DNA of 6,698 bases from Clostridiales bacterium UBA1246 (GCA_002308315.1 DBWE01000034.1:1-6698), one strand, 5' to 3'; positions 1-5,599 are shown, counted from the stretch's first letter. Numbers and translations are program-made. Notes: a model not told the origin generated them from the letters alone.

Positions 1-37
1 GCCGGCCACCGGGCCGGATCCACCCCCGTATCTATGT

Positions 38-58
38 CCGGGGCGTATTTCGCCCCGG
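38..58 (-). other. GC-rich 8-bp perfect hairpin downstream of selA
   Basis: Positions 38-45 (CCGGGGCG) and 51-58 (CGCCCCGG) form a perfect 8-bp stem with a 5-base loop. On the minus strand it lies about 40 bases past the selA stop codon. It would begin roughly 9 bases into a transcript started at the promoter at 74-102. No T-run follows the stem on either strand, so it does not look like an intrinsic terminator. A second GC-rich inverted repeat (2-7 with 12-17) sits at the window edge. The function is unknown; it may be part of a structured 5' leader or of an RNA gene continuing off the left edge. Confidence 0.4.
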
Positions 59-73
59 CTGTTCAACATATCC

Positions 74-102
74 ATTTTATGTTTTCTTTGCCGGTATGTC
101 AA
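74..102 (-). promoter_or_regulatory. Candidate sigma-70 promoter overlapping the selA stop codon
   Basis: On the minus strand, a perfect -35 box TTGACA (97-102) is followed after exactly 17 bases by TAAAAT (74-79), one mismatch from the -10 consensus. The TGA inside the -35 box is the selA stop codon. Transcription would start near position 67 and run off the left edge. The gene it serves lies outside the window; a selB or another Sec-pathway gene would be reasonable, but nothing visible proves it. Because the surrounding 72-98 stretch is AT-rich within GC-rich DNA, a chance match is possible. Confidence 0.45.
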
Positions 103-1490
103 CCGGAAATTCCGTTATAGAGCTCCGTTATCCTCGCCGTTATCTCGTCTCCGTCCCCCGGCATGAGGGTCCTCGGCGAAATAAGCGCCTTTGACTCGTG
201 CAGTCGCAGCACTATCGGCGTCGGCGCAAGGCGCATGCCCTCCTCAAGCTCGCTCAGAGTCATTCCCTTCGGCTCCACTGCGACGGCCCAGCCCGGAAAT
301 TCCACGCCGGGGAGAGAGCCGCCCCCTGCCTCGTCCGCAGTCGGACATATCTCCACGGTCCATCCCGGGGCCGCTGCGCTTATCCGTCCCGCAAGCTCGC
401 CGGCCCTGCGCTTCAGTTCCCCCGGGCCGAGCGACAGCATCGAAAGCACGGGAACGCATTTTCTCGCCGTATCGGGATATCTGCACAGCTTCAGCGTCTG
501 CTCCAGCGCGGACACCGTCAGCTTGTCCGGGCGTACCACACGCGCCAGGGGATTTTTCTTCATCCTGCTAATGTATTCCCTGCGCCCGGCTATCACGCCC
601 GCCTGCGCGGAGCCCGTCAGCTTATCTCCCGAAAAGCATATCACGTCGGCGCCGCTTTCTATTCCGCTGCGCGCGGTATGCCCGCCGCCGCTTATGCCGA
701 GAAGCTCCGGATCGACGGTGAAGCAGGAGCCCATGTCGTACACGAGCGGGACCCCGCGTTCGCGGGCCAGGACGGCAAGCTCCCCTGCCGATACCGAGCC
801 GGAAAAGCCCACTATCCTGTAATTGCTGGTATGCACCTTCAGCAGCAGCTCCGCGCCCGCGTCCAGGGCGGCCGCGTAATCGCCGAGCCGCGTCTTATTC
901 GTGCAGCCTATTTCCATAAGCTCCGCTCCGCTCTGCTCCATTATCTCCGGTATGCGGAACGAGCCGCCTATTTCCACCAGCTCGCCTCTCGATATGGCAA
1001 CCTTTTTCCCTTTTGCGAGCTCCGACAGCGTCAGGAAGACCGCCGCGGCGTTGTTGTTCACCGCCATGGCCGCCTCCGCGCCGCTCAGCTCGCATATGAG
1101 CTTTTCGACGTACGCGCAGCGGCTTCCTCTCTCTCCGCTTTCAAGGTCGTATTCAAGAGTGCCGTATCCGCTGTATATTCTTTCAACGGCTCTGTACAGC
1201 TCTTCTCCGAGAGGCGCCCTGCCCAGATTGGTATGCAGGACTATGCCCGTCGCGTTTATCACGCCGCGCATGCCCTCCCTGTCTTCCTCCTCCAAAAGCG
1301 AAAGCATTCCCCTCGCGCACGCGTTTGCGGAGGGCACCTCGTCGGTCTCCCCGGAAGCGACGGACGTTCTCAGTCCGTCGAGAAAGGCCCGCGCGGCACG
1401 CTTGACGCGCTCCCTGTCCAGGTCCCGGAATTCTTCGCGGTCAAGCAGAGTGTTCATATTCGGTATTCTTCTTATAAGTTTATTATCCAT
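99..1490 (-). CDS. selA: L-seryl-tRNA(Sec) selenium transferase SelA
   Basis: This PLP enzyme converts seryl-tRNA(Sec) to selenocysteinyl-tRNA(Sec) using selenophosphate, the last step of bacterial selenocysteine synthesis in the cytoplasm. The 463-residue product is full length for the family. Visible hallmarks are the N-terminal RRIPNMNTLLDRE segment (residues 7-19, part of the tRNA-binding domain), NATGIVLHTNLGRAPL (79-94), ERGSR (120-124), NNNAAAVFLTL (145-155) and SGDKLTGSAQAG (287-298). K290 of that last motif is the predicted PLP-binding lysine. The ATG at 1490 is preferred because it keeps the conserved N-terminal segment; a second Met at residue 12 would remove most of it. AGAGG lies 15 bases upstream, too far for a good ribosome site, and inside the promoter spacer. 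The gene follows the serA terminator and so is its own unit. Presence of SelA implies selB, selC, selD and selenoproteins elsewhere. Confidence 0.96.
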   Translation of the reverse strand: MDNKLIRRIPNMNTLLDREEFRDLDRERVKRAARAFLDGLRTSVASGETDEVPSANACARGMLSLLEEEDREGMRGVINATGIVLHTNLGRAPLGEELYRAVERIYSGYGTLEYDLESGERGSRCAYVEKLICELSGAEAAMAVNNNAAAVFLTLSELAKGKKVAISRGELVEIGGSFRIPEIMEQSGAELMEIGCTNKTRLGDYAAALDAGAELLLKVHTSNYRIVGFSGSVSAGELAVLARERGVPLVYDMGSCFTVDPELLGISGGGHTARSGIESGADVICFSGDKLTGSAQAGVIAGRREYISRMKKNPLARVVRPDKLTVSALEQTLKLCRYPDTARKCVPVLSMLSLGPGELKRRAGELAGRISAAAPGWTVEICPTADEAGGGSLPGVEFPGWAVAVEPKGMTLSELEEGMRLAPTPIVLRLHESKALISPRTLMPGDGDEITARITELYNGISG

Positions 1491-1499
1491 AACAGTTAG

Positions 1500-1527
1500 A
1501 GTATACCTCTTTTTTTCCTTTTGTCAA
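1500..1527 (-). promoter_or_regulatory. Candidate selA promoter giving a near-leaderless mRNA
   Basis: The minus strand carries TTGACA (1522-1527), a 16-base spacer, and TATACT (1500-1505), one mismatch from TATAAT. Only nine bases separate the -10 box from the selA ATG, so a normal start site would fall 0 to 4 bases before the start codon. The only purine-rich ribosome-site-like stretch (AGAGG, 1506-1510) lies inside the promoter spacer and would not be in the RNA. The promoter sits just past the serA terminator, as expected for an independent selA unit. Confidence 0.55.
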
Positions 1528-1549
1528 TCTTGCCCCGCCTGCCCGCGCG

Positions 1550-1591
1550 AAAAAAAACGGACTGCCGCAAATACTGATTTGCGGCAGTCCG
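1550..1591 (-). terminator. Rho-independent terminator of the serCA unit
   Basis: A perfect 15-bp inverted repeat (1558-1572 with 1577-1591) encloses a 4-base loop. On the minus strand it is followed directly by eight T residues (the A-run at 1550-1557). It starts 17 bases after the serA stop codon. On the plus strand no T-run follows, so it works in one direction only. It separates serCA transcription from selA. Confidence 0.96.
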
Positions 1592-1608
1592 ACCTGATGT
1601 TCGTTCCG

Positions 1609-2763
1609 TCAGCTGATCACTCTGACTCTGATAACTCCGTTTATCGCCTTCAGCGCCGCCTCGTCGGGAGCGTCGTCAAAGTCGATGAGGGCTACCTTAT
1701 AGCCGAAGTTGATCTTTTCGCTGTAAGCCACGCCCTTCACCGAAATATCGGCGCTGTCCTTCGCGATGACGACGGCTCTGTACTTTCCGGTCCTCTCCAT
1801 CTTGATGTTGGGCAGGTTGACGCTGTTTATTATATTGCCTCTCAGCATGTACTCGGAAATCTGATCCGCCGCCATGATCGCGCAGTTGTCCTCGCTCTCG
1901 GGGGTTGAGGCGCCGAGATGAGGAAGGGCTATCGCGCCTTCCATGGTTATGGTCTTGCCGTTGGGGAAATCGGTCACGTAGCGTCCGACGTAACCCATGG
2001 CGAGAGCGTATTCCATATCCTCATCGTCTACCAGCTCTCCGCGGGCGATATTGACTATCCTGACGCCGCGCTTCATCTTTTTGATGCTGTCCTTGCGGAT
2101 CGTGTGGCGGGTATCGTTGTTGTAGGGCAGATGCAGGGAAATGTAGTCGGCGCGGGGATAGAGATCGTCGCTGTTGTCCACTATCTCGCAAATTCCCTTA
2201 AGCTCGGCAGCCGTTTCCTCGGATACGAAGGGATCGTAGCCCACCACGGTCATGCCCAGATCGTGCGCCGCCTTGGCGACCTTTGCGCCCACGTGGCCCA
2301 GGCCGAGCAGACCGAGAGTCTTTCCGTAAAGCTCGGGGCCCTTGAAGGTCGATTTTCCGCCCTCCACGGCATTGGAAATGAACTCGTCTTTATTGGTGAA
2401 CGGAGGCATCATTGCCGCCTGTCCCGCTATCGTGGCCAGCCACTGCATCGATCCGGTTATATTTCTTGAAGCAAGAAGAAGAGCGCAGATCGTCATTTCC
2501 TTAACGGCGTTCGCGTTGGCTCCGGGAGTATTGAAAGCCACTATGCCCTTTGTGGCGAGACGCTCAACGGGAATGTTGTTGTATCCCGCTCCGGCCCTGG
2601 CAACGCAGGCGAGACTTGCGCCGGGAGCGAAGCCGGACATATCCGCCGACCTTACGATTATCGCGTCGGGATCCGCGCAGCCGTCGTCCAGCTCAAAGTA
2701 ATTCGTGTCCAGACGCTCCATGCCGATCTTTGCGATCTTGTTAAGCGTTTTAACAGTATACAT
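1609..2763 (-). CDS. serA: D-3-phosphoglycerate dehydrogenase (SerA), short form with a reduced ACT domain
   Basis: The enzyme oxidises 3-phosphoglycerate to 3-phosphohydroxypyruvate with NAD, the first step of serine synthesis. The 384-residue product has the 2-hydroxyacid dehydrogenase plan. RAGAGYNNIP (56-65) and FNTPGANANAVKE (77-89) are in the substrate domain. The Rossmann motif GLGHVG is at 154-159, with D177 at the end of the second strand, as expected for NAD. NIARGELVDDED (238-249) holds catalytic R241, and PHLGAST (281-287) holds H282. The usual acid-base Glu partner is not obvious in VTDFPNGKT (263-271). Residues from about 327 to 384 form a C-terminal ACT-like domain that is shorter than normal and lacks the serine-binding segment (see findings). 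The ATG is well placed, with AGAAGGAG (2773-2780) 9 bases upstream. The gene follows serC by 39 bases with no terminator between them, so the two are co-transcribed. No serB is visible in the window. Confidence 0.93.
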   Translation of the reverse strand: MYTVKTLNKIAKIGMERLDTNYFELDDGCADPDAIIVRSADMSGFAPGASLACVARAGAGYNNIPVERLATKGIVAFNTPGANANAVKEMTICALLLASRNITGSMQWLATIAGQAAMMPPFTNKDEFISNAVEGGKSTFKGPELYGKTLGLLGLGHVGAKVAKAAHDLGMTVVGYDPFVSEETAAELKGICEIVDNSDDLYPRADYISLHLPYNNDTRHTIRKDSIKKMKRGVRIVNIARGELVDDEDMEYALAMGYVGRYVTDFPNGKTITMEGAIALPHLGASTPESEDNCAIMAADQISEYMLRGNIINSVNLPNIKMERTGKYRAVVIAKDSADISVKGVAYSEKINFGYKVALIDFDDAPDEAALKAINGVIRVRVIS

Positions 2764-2802
2764 TCCTCAAATCTCCTTCTGAAAATATGTTTTGCTGCCT
2801 TA

Positions 2803-3885
2803 TCAGGCCTTTTTCTCAAAATCCTTCATGTACTCGGCAAGGGCCCTGACGCCCTCGAAGGACATCGCGTTGTATATCGAAGCGCGCATGCCGCCCACGC
2901 TGCGGTGACCGTTCACGTTCTCAATGCCTATCTCCTTTGCCCCGGCAATGAAGCGTTTGTCCATTTCGGGATCGCCGGTAACGAATGTGACGTTCATATC
3001 CGAGCGCGAATCCTTCTCCGCGCAGCCCTTGTAAAGACTGCTCGCGTCGATCACGTCGTAGAGTATCTTTGCTTTTTCCTTCTTGCGCTGCTCTATCACG
3101 CTCAGGCCGCCCTGCGCGTCCATCCACTTCAGCACGAGACCCAGCATGTAAATGCACCAGCAGGGCGGCGTGTTGTGCATGGAGTCGCCCTTTATCATGG
3201 CGGCATAGTCAAGCATAACGGGCGTGTACGGCAGAGCGTGGCCGGCATAATCCTTGTTTATGAACACTACCGTCAGTCCGGCGGGGCTCATGTTTTTCTG
3301 AGCTCCGGCAAATACCACGGAGTATTTCTCAAAGTCTATGGGCTGCGTGAGTATATCGGAGGACATGTCGCAGACCAGCGGAGCGTTGACCTGCGGGACG
3401 TATTTCCACTCTGTGCCGTAAATCGTGTTGTTGGCGGTATAGTACAGATAGCTGATGTCGTCGCGCACGTTCAGCTCGCTCTGCGCGGGGATATAGCTGT
3501 GATTTCTGTCCTTGGACGACGCCGCCACCGCGACGTCCCCGTATTTCTTCGCCTCGTCGTAAGCCTTTGTGGCAAAGGAGCCGGTAAGAACGTAGTCCGC
3601 CTTGCCGGTAGCAGTTATCAGATTCATCGCGGTCATGGCGAACTGCAGCGTGGCTCCGCCCTGCAGGAAGAGTATCTCATGCGTCTCGGGCACGTTCAGT
3701 ATGCGGCGAAGATCGGACTTGGTCTGCTCGAATATCGAAAGGAACAGCTTGCTCCGGTGGCTCATCTCCATCACGGACATACCGGAGCCGCCGTAGTTGA
3801 TAAGTTCTTCCTTAGCCTGCTCCAGCACCTCAAGCGGGAGAGTCGAAGGACCGGCAGCGAAATTGTAAATTCTTTTTTCCGACAT
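2803..3885 (-). CDS. serC: Phosphoserine aminotransferase SerC
   Basis: This PLP enzyme transfers an amino group from glutamate to 3-phosphohydroxypyruvate, giving phosphoserine, the second step of serine synthesis. The 360-residue product is normal length. Motifs include YNFAAGPSTLP (7-17), GGSGMSVMEMSHRS (32-45), QGGATLQFA (75-83), VCDMSSD (171-177) and FAGAQKNMSPAGL (192-204), where K197 is the predicted PLP lysine. GHRSVGGMRASIYNAM (326-341) carries the phosphate-binding His and Arg. The frame is open 26 codons further up to 3963, but those codons are AT-rich and contain the promoter. The chosen ATG has purine-rich AAGG boxes just upstream, and its protein starts where the family does. 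It is first in a two-gene unit with serA, which makes its substrate. Confidence 0.95.
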   Translation of the reverse strand: MSEKRIYNFAAGPSTLPLEVLEQAKEELINYGGSGMSVMEMSHRSKLFLSIFEQTKSDLRRILNVPETHEILFLQGGATLQFAMTAMNLITATGKADYVLTGSFATKAYDEAKKYGDVAVAASSKDRNHSYIPAQSELNVRDDISYLYYTANNTIYGTEWKYVPQVNAPLVCDMSSDILTQPIDFEKYSVVFAGAQKNMSPAGLTVVFINKDYAGHALPYTPVMLDYAAMIKGDSMHNTPPCWCIYMLGLVLKWMDAQGGLSVIEQRKKEKAKILYDVIDASSLYKGCAEKDSRSDMNVTFVTGDPEMDKRFIAGAKEIGIENVNGHRSVGGMRASIYNAMSFEGVRALAEYMKDFEKKA

Positions 3886-3890
3886 TTTTT

Positions 3891-3900
3891 CCTTACCTTC
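3891..3900 (-). promoter_or_regulatory. Ribosome binding site deciding the serC start
   Basis: On the minus strand GAAGGTAAGG ends five bases before the ATG at 3885. The more upstream in-frame ATG at 3963 lies above the predicted promoter and has no such site. This fixes the start at 3885. Confidence 0.8.
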
Positions 3901-3945
3901 CCTTTTAAATATATTAAATGACTGTATAAAATTCCATTGTTGTAT

Positions 3946-3967
3946 TTTAGTATTATAATACACTAAA
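3946..3967. repeat. Inverted repeat over the serC -10 box, possible operator
   Basis: TTTAGT (3946-3951) and ACTAAA (3962-3967) form an inverted repeat around a perfect 12-base palindrome GTATTATAATAC (3950-3961) that contains the -10 box. The dyad could be a repressor site controlling serCA. AT-rich palindromes also arise by chance around -10 boxes, so the call is tentative. The right arm overlaps the mtaB stop codon. Confidence 0.3.
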
Positions 3968-3980
3968 TTGCGGAAATCAA
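3952..3980 (-). promoter_or_regulatory. Predicted serCA promoter
   Basis: The minus strand has TTGATT (3975-3980), a 17-base spacer and a perfect TATAAT (3952-3957). The start site would be near 3945, giving a leader of about 60 bases before the serC ATG. The -35 box lies in the last codons of mtaB, so serCA can be transcribed independently. I see no terminator between mtaB and serC, so some read-through is also possible. Confidence 0.65.
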
Positions 3981-5192
3981 TGTCATATTGACCATATCCA
4001 CGCCTGTTATTCTCACTTTTTTTATGCTACCTGCCAGCCCGCCGCACGGCGGCTCCACTGTGCAGTAATTCGGCGTATGTCCGACTTTTGTCTCGAAAAG
4101 CACTTCCTGCTCGCTGCCTGTCTGAGCCGAAAGGAAGCTCCTTTCCATCCTAGCGGCAAGCTCCGCCGCCCTTGCCGCTCTTTCCTCGCGCAGCTGCTTC
4201 GGAACGCTTCCCTCCATGACCGCGGCCTTCGTGCCCTTGCGTTCGGAATACGGGAAAATGTGAACGTGTGAAAAAGCGCACTTTTCCATGAATTCGAGGG
4301 TCCGGGAGAATTCGTCCTCATCCTCTCCGGGAAATCCGGTTATCAGATCGGCGGTTATGCCGCAGTTGTCGAAGTGCTCTCTCAAAAGCTCGACGGAACG
4401 GTAAAAGCGCGCCGTGTCATAGCGCCGTCCCATACGTCTGAGCGTTTCGTCGCATCCGCTCTGCAGGGAAAGGTGGAAATGCGGACACAGTCCTCTTACC
4501 TCCGCCGCGGCGCGGCAGAAATCCTCGCTTATCGCTCTCGGCTCCAGCGATCCGAGACGCAGTCTTTTGTCCGGAGCGGCTTTTCCGACGGCCCGGAGCA
4601 GTTCTCCCAGCCCGTACTGATATGAAGCAAGCTCTATACCCGTTATCGTAAGCTCCGGCGCGCCGCACTCCGCGGCAAAGCGCGCCGCCCGATCTACCGG
4701 CATGCTGCGCACCGGGCCTCTGAGAAAAGGTATTATGCAGTAGCTGCAATAATTCTGACAGCCGTCCTCCACCTTAAGATAGGCTCTCGTCCTGCCCTCC
4801 AGTACCGCGCTTCCCAAAAGCTCCGGCTCACGGCGCTTTTTCGGATCGCCGACCATCGTCCCCCCGGCCCCCGCGCACAGCGCGTCTATAAACGCCATTC
4901 TGTCTCCGCTGCCGCCTATGAGCCCGGCTCCGAGCTTTTTTGCTTCCTCCGGCTCAGCCTGAGCCCAGCATCCGCATACCGCGAGAAAAGCCCCCGGGTT
5001 TTCCTTCATCAGCCGTCTGACGGCCTGTCTGGATTTGCGGGCGCTCTCCGCGGTAACTGCGCAGCTGTTGACAACCACCGCGTCCGCGCCGAAGGCGACG
5101 ACGGAATGTCCTCTCTTCTTCAGCTCGGCCTCCATCGCCGCGCTCTCGAGCTGGTTTACGCGGCAGCCGAGGGTATAAAATCTTACTTTCAA
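3963..5192 (-). CDS. mtaB: tRNA t6A37 C2-methylthiotransferase MtaB
   Basis: MtaB is a radical-SAM enzyme that converts t6A at position 37 of tRNAs reading ANN codons to ms2t6A, using two iron-sulfur clusters and S-adenosylmethionine. The 409-residue product shows the full methylthiotransferase order. The N-terminal cluster domain has C10 (YTLGCRVNQLE), C44 (VNSCAVT) and C75 (CGCWAQ). The radical-SAM cluster is at C145-C149-C152 (DGCQNYCSYC). HLSLQSGCDETLRRMGRRY (240-258) and ADLITGFPGEDEDEF (281-295) follow, and a C-terminal TRAM domain covers about 353-409. The CRVNQLE opening and the RGPVRSMP segment fit the MtaB/YqeV branch better than MiaB or RimO. The start codon is TTG; it places the protein start exactly where the family begins and no in-frame ATG is available nearby. 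GAAGGA lies 12 bases upstream. The gene is divergent from the cysteine desulfurase and upstream of serCA. Confidence 0.94.
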   Translation of the reverse strand: MKVRFYTLGCRVNQLESAAMEAELKKRGHSVVAFGADAVVVNSCAVTAESARKSRQAVRRLMKENPGAFLAVCGCWAQAEPEEAKKLGAGLIGGSGDRMAFIDALCAGAGGTMVGDPKKRREPELLGSAVLEGRTRAYLKVEDGCQNYCSYCIIPFLRGPVRSMPVDRAARFAAECGAPELTITGIELASYQYGLGELLRAVGKAAPDKRLRLGSLEPRAISEDFCRAAAEVRGLCPHFHLSLQSGCDETLRRMGRRYDTARFYRSVELLREHFDNCGITADLITGFPGEDEDEFSRTLEFMEKCAFSHVHIFPYSERKGTKAAVMEGSVPKQLREERAARAAELAARMERSFLSAQTGSEQEVLFETKVGHTPNYCTVEPPCGGLAGSIKKVRITGVDMVNMTLISAI

Positions 5193-5204
5193 ATCAACGA
5201 CCGT

Positions 5205-5210
5205 TCCTTC
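5205..5210 (-). promoter_or_regulatory. Ribosome binding site for the TTG start of mtaB
   Basis: GAAGGA on the minus strand lies 12 bases before the TTG at 5192. The spacing is slightly long. An out-of-frame ATG at 5215 opens only an 8-codon reading frame that ends at a TGA overlapping the TTG start, so it is not an alternative start for mtaB. Upstream, TTGAAA (5239-5244) and TATCAT (5214-5219) form a poor promoter candidate with a 19-base spacer. Confidence 0.5.
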
Positions 5211-5253
5211 AGCATGATAAACGTATGTTCCGAAAATGTTTCAAGCTTAATCC

Positions 5254-5281
5254 TTGATTTTTCGCCTTCTTGTGTTATGAT
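5254..5281 (+). promoter_or_regulatory. Candidate promoter for the structured leader and cysteine desulfurase
   Basis: The plus strand shows TTGATT (5254-5259), a 16-base spacer and TATGAT (5276-5281). The start site would be near 5288, giving a leader of about 310 bases before the desulfurase GTG codon. An 8-base perfect inverted repeat, GCTTAATC (5245-5252) and GATTAAGC (5279-5286), flanks the -35 box and overlaps the -10 box, which could be an operator. No better plus-strand promoter is seen closer to the gene. Confidence 0.4.
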
Positions 5282-5550
5282 TAAGCAGACGCGACCTATA
5301 AGAACACGCTTCAAACGGCGCTCTTGCGGCGCTTGAAGCCCCTCCGAACTTGACGGGCGCGAGCCCGCCCGCGTCCGGCGGGCCGAAAATCGCCTGAAAT
5401 ATCAAGTCCGAAAGAGTTTTGCCGGAGCAGATCTGCGTCTGCTCGAGGCAAAAACGCAGAGCGTCCTTTCCGGATGGTCGAGTTTTTTAACGAAGTGCAG
5501 GCGGAAAGCTGCCCGTCAAAACCGGGCCGGTATAGGTTTCGTCTGCTTAA
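5281..5550. repeat. 270-base block bounded by 20-base inverted repeats
   Basis: TTAAGCAGACGCGACCTATA (5281-5300) and TATAGGTTTCGTCTGCTTAA (5531-5550) are inverted copies matching at 18 of 20 positions; one of the two mismatches would be a G-U pair in RNA. A second inverted match, GCCCGTCAA, occurs on the plus strand at 5511-5519 and on the minus strand at 5350-5358. The two half-copies differ because the left one carries an extra hairpin (5308-5339). I see no convincing protein in the block; the open frames there are arginine-rich, low-complexity or simple read-through. It could be the closing helix of a large RNA, a MITE-like repeat, or (less likely) an invertible segment. Confidence 0.6.
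5308..5527 (+). ncRNA. Candidate structured RNA / 5' leader, family not recognised
   Basis: Read on the plus strand, this stretch folds into a chain of helices. Hairpin 5308-5339 has stems GCTTCAA/TTGAAGC and GCGC/GCGC. CGAACTTGA (5345-5353) pairs at 8 of 9 positions with 5402-5410, enclosing a GC-rich hairpin with a GCGA tetraloop (5354-5367), which competes with a second one (5364-5382). An imperfect 13-bp hairpin lies at 5417-5453 (TTTTGCC/GGCAAAA and GAGCAG/CTGCTC). CTTTCCG/CGGAAAG pairs 5466-5472 with 5502-5508, and a small CCCG/CGGG stem is at 5512-5527. It lies between a candidate promoter and the desulfurase gene, so a cis-acting leader is plausible. It lacks the signatures I know for T-box, SAM riboswitch, SRP RNA, RNase P, tmRNA or tRNA. 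Strand and function are inferred. Confidence 0.35.
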
Positions 5551-5584
5551 AAATACCATTTTGAAATTGACTTTTCAAGTCGTC

Positions 5585-5590
5585 AAGGAG
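5585..5590 (+). promoter_or_regulatory. Ribosome binding site deciding the cysteine desulfurase start
   Basis: AAGGAG lies nine bases before the GTG at 5600. This supports the GTG start over an in-frame ATG at 5474, which lies inside the structured block and lacks a comparable site. A small stem (5569-5573 with 5577-5581, GACTT/AAGTC) sits immediately upstream, and TTGAC (5567-5571) could instead pair with GTCAA (5582-5586), overlapping the first two bases of the site. Confidence 0.85.
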
Positions 5591-5599
5591 TATTTTGCC

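Noticed and set aside
1..75. Open minus-strand frame starting at ATG 75 (or 69) and running off the left edge
   Set aside because: Only 23-25 codons are visible, there is no ribosome site, and the peptide (MDMLNSRGEIRPGHRY...) does not match the start of SelB, SelD or another protein I know. It also overlaps the GC-rich hairpin.
38..101. SECIS element / selenocysteine read-through of the selA TGA
   Set aside because: The hairpin is about 40 bases past the TGA, the frame after it closes within about a dozen codons at another TGA, and the protein is already full length.
198..1908. Long plus-strand frames opposite selA and serA
   Set aside because: These are shadows of GC-rich minus-strand genes; they lack family motifs and overlap confidently identified genes.
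3886..3963. 26-codon N-terminal extension of SerC from ATG 3963
   Set aside because: It is AT-rich, includes the serCA promoter region, and the family begins at the ATG at 3885, which has a ribosome site.
5311..5559. 82-codon minus-strand frame in the intergenic region
   Set aside because: Arg-rich, GC-driven composition, no ribosome site seen, and it spans the structured inverted repeats; most likely a chance frame.
5474..5599. N-terminal extension of the cysteine desulfurase from ATG 5474
   Set aside because: The extra 42 codons lie in the inverted-repeat block, have no family similarity, and the GTG at 5600 has an ideal AAGGAG site and matches the family start.
5281..5599. Known leader RNAs: T-box, SAM riboswitch, SRP RNA, RNase P, tmRNA
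   Set aside because: The conserved sequences I know for these (for example the T-box GGTGG-ACCGCG box, SRP GGAAG-type S-domain loop, RNase P AGGAAAGTCC) are not present.
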